From an uncultured bacterium (GTDB lineage Bacteria; Pseudomonadota; Gammaproteobacteria; Burkholderiales; Burkholderiaceae_D): a DNA stretch of 9,859 nucleotides. Shown here in pieces: positions 5,708-9,859 of this stretch (position 1 is the first letter of the stretch; every line of letters starts with the position of its first letter). The stretch covers positions 1 through 9,859 of the forward strand of contig CAIQLE010000240.1 in NCBI GenBank assembly GCA_903872555.1, in the 5' to 3' direction. The notes under the pieces are model-generated. The model was not told where the DNA came from and searched no databases. It saw nothing but the letters and a program-made list of their open reading frames with translations. The translations under genes were made by a program, and so were the position numbers.

Positions 5708-7465
5708 TTACATTCTTGCGGGCGCCGAAACGCCTATCAGCTCCAGTCCGTTTTTGATCACCTGACGTGTGGCCAGCAGCAGTGCCAGACGCGCCAGCTT
5801 GAGTGACTCGTCATCGACCAGCACTCTTTCCGCATTGTAGTAGCTATGCAGTTCGCCGGCGAGATCGCGCAGATAAAACGCAATCTGGTGCGGGCCCAGT
5901 TCTTCGGCCGCTTTTTTCAGCATGTCAGGGAAGGCTGCCAGACAGGCCAGCAAGCTGGCTTCGCGTGGCGCCACCAGCGGTGACAGATCGACCTGTTGTA
6001 AAGCCGCTTCATCGCCGCCCCATTGCGCCAGCACGGAGCAAATTCGCGCATGCGCATACTGCACGTAATAGACCGGGTTTTCATCCGACTGCGCCAATGC
6101 GAGGTCGACGTCAAACACAAATTCGGTATCGGCCTTGCGTGAGATGAGGAAGAAGCGTACCGCGTCACGGCCACGGGTCAGATCACGCACTGCGTTCGGC
6201 TCTGCATTGTCAGCATTCTCAGTCTGGACTTCACCGGCCGACCATTCGATCAGGTCGCGCAGCGTGACATAGGAACCGGCGCGCTTGGAGATCTTCACCT
6301 CTTCGCCATTTTTCATCACCGTGACCATTTTGTGCAGCACATAATCCGGATAGCCCTGCGGTATGCCGACGTCTGCCGCCTGCAGACCGGCACGCACGCG
6401 TGCGATGGTGCCGTGATGGTCACTGCCCTGCACATTAATCACCTTCTGGTAACCGCGCTGCCATTTAGTGATGTGATATGCGACATCGGGTACGAAGTAG
6501 GTGTAAGTGCCGTCGGATTTTTTCATCACGCGGTCTTTGTCGTCACCATAGTCGGTGCTGCGCAGCCAGAGCGCGCCCTCCTGCTCATAGGTTTTGCCGG
6601 CTTTTTTCAGCGCAGCGACTGCGGCCTCAACCTTGCCATCGCTATACAGTGAAGACTCGAGATAATAATTATCAAAGCGTACGCCAAAGGCTTGCAGGTC
6701 AAGATCCTGTTCATGGCGCAGATAGGTCACAGCAAAGCGACGTATCGATTCGATGTCATTCACATCGCCACTGGCGGTGACGGGCTCGCCGTTGGCCGCT
6801 GACACGGTGCGCCTGGCCAGAAAATCAGCGGCAATATCGGCGATGTAATCACCGTTATAAGCTGACTCCGGCCAGCTGGCATCGCCCGGCTTATGCCCCA
6901 GCGCCCGCGCCTGTACTGAGCTGGCGAGTGTCGCAATCTGCACGCCGGCATCGTTGTAATAAAACTCACGCAAGACTTCGTGGCCCTGCGCTTCGAGTAA
7001 GGCGCAGATCGCGTCACCCAAAGCGCCCTGCCGTCCGTGGCCTACATGCAGCGGGCCGGTGGGATTGGCAGACACAAATTCCACCAGTACTTTGCTGCCT
7101 GCGGCAGCATTGCTGCGGCCGTAGCACTGCGCATCAAGGAAAATCCGGCGCACCACATCCTGCCGGGCTGCCAATGCCACGCGCAGATTAATGAAACCGG
7201 GGCCGGCGATATCAATCACCTCGATCAGACCCTGACGTGCCGGATTGGCCATGACAGCCTCAGCCAGCGCCTGCGCCAGTTCACGCGGGTTTTTCTTCAG
7301 AGGCTTGGCCAGTTGCATGGCAATGTTACAGGCCAGATCGCCATGCGTAGGATCGCGCGGACGCTCCAGCGTAATCAGCGGTGCCGCTAGATCACTGCCA
7401 GCCAGCAAGGGTTGTATAGCCTCAGCGAAAAGGGCAGCGATCTGTTCTTTGTGTTGGGATTGCAT
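5708..7465 (-). CDS. argS: Arginyl-tRNA synthetase
   Basis: Class I aminoacyl-tRNA synthetase that charges tRNA-Arg with arginine in the cytoplasm. The 585-residue protein has the ArgRS-specific N-terminal domain (about 1-100; [20 protein letters not shown] at 35-54). The catalytic Rossmann domain carries the HIGH-type motif [13 protein letters not shown] (133-145, HVGH at 140-143), NDAGVQ (171-176) and [11 protein letters not shown] (347-357). The KMSKS equivalent is KISKR (391-395). The DALR anticodon-binding domain (about 466-585) begins [16 protein letters not shown]. Length and domain order are normal for a bacterial ArgRS, with no missing key residue. The ATG at 7465 gives the expected N-terminus although no Shine-Dalgarno is visible. 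It is the first gene of the operon with the SPOR gene, dsbA, the SDR gene and the cobalamin-binding gene. A consensus -10 box lies 48 bases upstream. Confidence 0.98.
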   Translation of the reverse strand: MQSQHKEQIAALFAEAIQPLLAGSDLAAPLITLERPRDPTHGDLACNIAMQLAKPLKKNPRELAQALAEAVMANPARQGLIEVIDIAGPGFINLRVALAARQDVVRRIFLDAQCYGRSNAAAGSKVLVEFVSANPTGPLHVGHGRQGALGDAICALLEAQGHEVLREFYYNDAGVQIATLASSVQARALGHKPGDASWPESAYNGDYIADIAADFLARRTVSAANGEPVTASGDVNDIESIRRFAVTYLRHEQDLDLQAFGVRFDNYYLESSLYSDGKVEAAVAALKKAGKTYEQEGALWLRSTDYGDDKDRVMKKSDGTYTYFVPDVAYHITKWQRGYQKVINVQGSDHHGTIARVRAGLQAADVGIPQGYPDYVLHKMVTVMKNGEEVKISKRAGSYVTLRDLIEWSAGEVQTENADNAEPNAVRDLTRGRDAVRFFLISRKADTEFVFDVDLALAQSDENPVYYVQYAHARICSVLAQWGGDEAALQQVDLSPLVAPREASLLACLAAFPDMLKKAAEELGPHQIAFYLRDLAGELHSYYNAERVLVDDESLKLARLALLLATRQVIKNGLELIGVSAPARM

Positions 7466-7512
7466 AGACGGGATATTCGTATTGCTGCGCAGGGAGTGCG
7501 CGCTAAGCGTGG

Positions 7513-7518
7513 ATTATA
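7513..7518 (-). promoter_or_regulatory. Consensus -10 box (TATAAT), likely argS operon promoter
   Basis: TATAAT is present on the minus strand (7518-7513). Transcription would start near 7506, giving a leader of about 40 bases before the argS ATG at 7465. No good -35 box sits at 17-18 bp (CGCCAC or ACGCCA), and there is no extended TG motif, so the box is strong but the promoter assignment is moderate. Confidence 0.55.
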
Positions 7519-7570
7519 GCGGCAGCGACTCCTGCGTGGCGTCCTACTGATGCCGCGATTCAAGCCGGCT

Positions 7571-7589
7571 AGCCGCTTTCAGAGCGGCT
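7571..7589. other. Short hairpin in the divergent argS / c-di-GMP enzyme spacer
   Basis: Arms AGCCGCT (7571-7577) and AGCGGCT (7583-7589) are perfectly complementary around a 5-base loop TTCAG. No U-tract follows on either strand, so it is not a normal intrinsic terminator. It could be a regulator site or structure in the leader of the plus-strand gene. Confidence 0.4.
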
Positions 7590-7660
7590 TACCGCTTCCT
7601 CTGCAATGTTCACCCTGCGAAAATCCGGAACTTTGTCACTTTTACCGACTCTTTCTCTGC

Positions 7661-9859
7661 ATGGAAAGACTGCGGTGGCTTAAGCCCTACGGCTTGATGT
7701 TGGTATTGATCGTGGGCTTGTCACTGCTGCGCGGCCTGCTCACGCCTATCATTAGCACCCATGGTCCCACGGTGTTGTATTTTATTGCGGTGGCTGTGTC
7801 AGCTGTATACGGCGGTTTGCTACTGACCTTATTCAGCACCGTGCTCAGCGCTCTGGCCATAGAATATTTTTTCCTGATGCCGAATTATTCGCTGCATGTT
7901 CAAAATCCAGCGGAAATTATCGTCCTTGGCCTCTTCGTTTTAATTGGCATTATTTTTGGTGCTGCCGGAGAACTACATCTGCGCAGCCGGCGCCGTACTT
8001 TGACGCTAATGCTGTCACTAAAAGAGCTCAAGCACAAAGCCGAACTGAGTGAACGCACCATGCATTCGCTGCTTGAATCGTCTTCACAGGGTATTTTCGG
8101 CATTGATATGGATGGCAAAATACGCATCATCAATGGCACAGCCGAGCGCATGTTCGGCTATGAAGCGGGCGAGCTCACGGGACAGTCGATAGAGATGCTC
8201 ATCGCTCCATCACAACAAGCGAAACATGTCATTCAACGTACTGAATTTATGGCCTCATCCCATGAGCGGCCCAGTATCCATGGCATGAATCTGCAGGGAA
8301 GACACAAGAACGGCAGTTTGTTTCCCATAGAAACCCTGATCACTGCCACCGACACACCTACCGGGCGGCTTGGTGTCAGCTTTGTGTCCGACATGACGCA
8401 TCCCAGAGAAATGGAAGCCAGCTTATTGCGTGAACGTTCTGAATTGCGCAGCCTGATTGAGCATGCACCGCTGCTGATCAATATGCTCGACATACAGGGC
8501 AATGTACATCTGGCTAATCGTAGTTTTGCTGCCGCCTGCGGCATGACGGAACAAGAGGTGCTTGGTCAGCATATTTCTAAGGTTTTCCCCAGCTATCTGT
8601 CAGAAAAAATCGCCCACTCGAATACTTCCATCATATCCAGCGGAAAAGCCGAAGCACTGGATATCGACATGGAACAGAAAGACGGTGAATGGCACACCTA
8701 TCATCTGGTGAAATTCCCGCTGCGCTATCTGGATACGGATGTGCTGTTTGGTATAGGCGGGATTGCGCTGGACATCACTGAACTGAAAAAAGCCGAAGAC
8801 AAGATACGCCATGCAGCCCAGCACGATCTGCTCACAGGTCTGCCGAATCGCTCGCTGGTCTATGAGCTGGGCGCGCATCTGATCAATGCGGCGCAAAGAC
8901 ATCAACATAAGCTGGCCGTGATGTTTTTCGATCTGGATCGCTTCAAACCTGTTAATGATGCCTATGGTCACAAAACCGGTGACATCATGTTGCAGGAAGT
9001 GGCGCGCCGACTGCAAAACAATATCCGCAGCAGCGATCTGGTTGGTCGCCTGGGCGGCGATGAATTCGTGGCCATACTGACGGAACTGAAATCGGATCTG
9101 GATCTGGAAAGTGCTGCGCTTCATCTCTTAAGCTGTCTGCGCGAGCCCTATGTGATTGAAGCGCTTGAATTGCATACCTCACCCAGCATAGGTATCAGCC
9201 TGTATCCGGAGCACGGCACCGATATTGATCTGCTGATACGCCGCGCAGATGCGGCGATGTATCACGCTAAAAGCCGCGGCCGGAATAATTATCAGTATTT
9301 TTCCGAAGATATTCTCTGTAATTCTGCCAAAGTGTTTGCGATTGAGCAGAGGCTCAGACGCAGCTTGCATGAAGAAAATTTTGAGCTGGCTTATCAACCC
9401 ATCATTAACATAGCAAGCGGAAAACTGGCGGGCGTAGAGGCCCTGATACGCTGGCGCCAGAGCGATGGCAGCGAACTGATGCCAGGGGAATTCATTGCAG
9501 CGGCAGAAGCCAGTGGCCTGATACACCAGATAGGCGAATGGGCTCTTGCTGAAGCCTGCCGGCAATTTGAGCGCTGGTGCAAACTGGGACTGCCGCCGAT
9601 ACGCATTGCAGTTAATGTGTCGCCGATACAATTTCGCTCGCCTGATTTTCGTGGGCGCTTATTGAAGGCGCTTGAACAGAGCAGCATCGATCCCTGCTGG
9701 CTGGAACTGGAAGTCACCGAAAGCACGGTGATGAATCGGGTCGAAGAAGCCACCAAAACACTCACCTGGCTCAAGGGACTAGGGCTGCGCATAGCGCTGG
9801 ATGATTTTGGTACTGGCTATTCAAGTCTCAGCCATCTGGCTCAGCTGCCTATCGACAAA
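7661..9859 (+). CDS. Membrane-bound c-di-GMP enzyme, DUF4118-PAS-PAS-GGDEF-EAL (3' end outside window)
   Basis: The 733 visible residues are open to the window edge. Residues 9-105 hold about four membrane helices of the DUF4118 type, the membrane module known from KdpD (GPTVLYFIAVAVSAVYGG, 35-52). Two PAS sensor domains follow at about 132-246 (DMDGKIRIINGTAERMFGYE) and 258-380 (NRSFAAACGMTEQEVLG). The diguanylate cyclase domain starts HDLLTGLPNRS near 388. It has FFDLDRFKPVNDAYGH, an intact active site GGDEF (465-469) and a product-binding I-site RSSD (456-459) five residues upstream. The phosphodiesterase domain has EAL (593-595, GVEALIRW), N652 (NVSP), E684 (EVTES) and DD 714-715 (LDDFGTGY), all expected metal ligands. 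The catalytic lysine should lie just past the edge. Both synthesis and breakdown of c-di-GMP look possible, with PAS or membrane input deciding. The ATG at 7661 is the only plausible start and has no Shine-Dalgarno. Confidence 0.93.
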   Translation, partial: MERLRWLKPYGLMLVLIVGLSLLRGLLTPIISTHGPTVLYFIAVAVSAVYGGLLLTLFSTVLSALAIEYFFLMPNYSLHVQNPAEIIVLGLFVLIGIIFGAAGELHLRSRRRTLTLMLSLKELKHKAELSERTMHSLLESSSQGIFGIDMDGKIRIINGTAERMFGYEAGELTGQSIEMLIAPSQQAKHVIQRTEFMASSHERPSIHGMNLQGRHKNGSLFPIETLITATDTPTGRLGVSFVSDMTHPREMEASLLRERSELRSLIEHAPLLINMLDIQGNVHLANRSFAAACGMTEQEVLGQHISKVFPSYLSEKIAHSNTSIISSGKAEALDIDMEQKDGEWHTYHLVKFPLRYLDTDVLFGIGGIALDITELKKAEDKIRHAAQHDLLTGLPNRSLVYELGAHLINAAQRHQHKLAVMFFDLDRFKPVNDAYGHKTGDIMLQEVARRLQNNIRSSDLVGRLGGDEFVAILTELKSDLDLESAALHLLSCLREPYVIEALELHTSPSIGISLYPEHGTDIDLLIRRADAAMYHAKSRGRNNYQYFSEDILCNSAKVFAIEQRLRRSLHEENFELAYQPIINIASGKLAGVEALIRWRQSDGSELMPGEFIAAAEASGLIHQIGEWALAEACRQFERWCKLGLPPIRIAVNVSPIQFRSPDFRGRLLKALEQSSIDPCWLELEVTESTVMNRVEEATKTLTWLKGLGLRIALDDFGTGYSSLSHLAQLPIDK

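Noticed and set aside
8600..9124. 174-residue minus-strand open frame within the GGDEF region
   Set aside because: It lies antisense to well-conserved PAS2 and GGDEF codons and has no domain features; a shadow frame.
9179..9631. 150-residue minus-strand open frame within the EAL region
   Set aside because: Antisense to conserved EAL motifs, with no start signal or recognisable domain.

Overview
The window looks like chromosomal DNA of a betaproteobacterium, most likely Burkholderiales and possibly Oxalobacteraceae (Herminiimonas/Undibacterium-like). I infer this from protein similarity recalled from memory and from the gene order argS - SPOR protein - dsbA - SDR; no database search was run. 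All genes share similar moderate-GC composition. I see no mobile element, CRISPR array, tRNA or rRNA, and no stretch over 300 bases lacks a gene.

Region 1 (1-2025) is the head of a leucine/isovalerate degradation locus. The 5' part of liuA (isovaleryl-CoA dehydrogenase) and its MerR-family regulator liuR lie on the minus strand. A perfect 18-bp palindrome inside the predicted liuR promoter is the likely LiuR operator. A metallo-beta-lactamase-fold hydrolase gene is divergent from them. The predicted liuR mRNA would have almost no 5' leader.

Region 2 (2026-2599) holds a small XRE-type helix-turn-helix regulator of 131 residues. Its start codon lies inside a 9-bp inverted repeat, consistent with autoregulation.

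Region 3 (2600-7465) is a tightly packed minus-strand run that reads as one operon: argS, a membrane-anchored SPOR-domain (FtsN-like) protein, dsbA, a short-chain dehydrogenase and a BtuF-like cobalamin-binding protein. Gaps are 2, 32 and 62 bp, ending in a 4-base ATGA overlap. It mixes translation, envelope/division and periplasmic disulfide functions with two genes of unknown substrate. The last gene has an N-terminal extension built from a 12-bp tandem repeat.

Region 4 (7466-9859) opens with a 195-bp divergent spacer. It carries a consensus -10 box towards argS and a short hairpin. The gene that follows runs off the window and encodes a membrane-bound, dual-domain c-di-GMP enzyme (DUF4118 - PAS - PAS - GGDEF - EAL) whose visible catalytic motifs are intact.

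Most of the window is ordinary housekeeping and metabolic content. I found no clear candidate for a wholly new system. The signals most worth checking are the near-leaderless liuR promoter with its embedded palindrome, the inverted repeat over the XRE start codon, and the repeat-built N-terminus of the cobalamin-binding protein.
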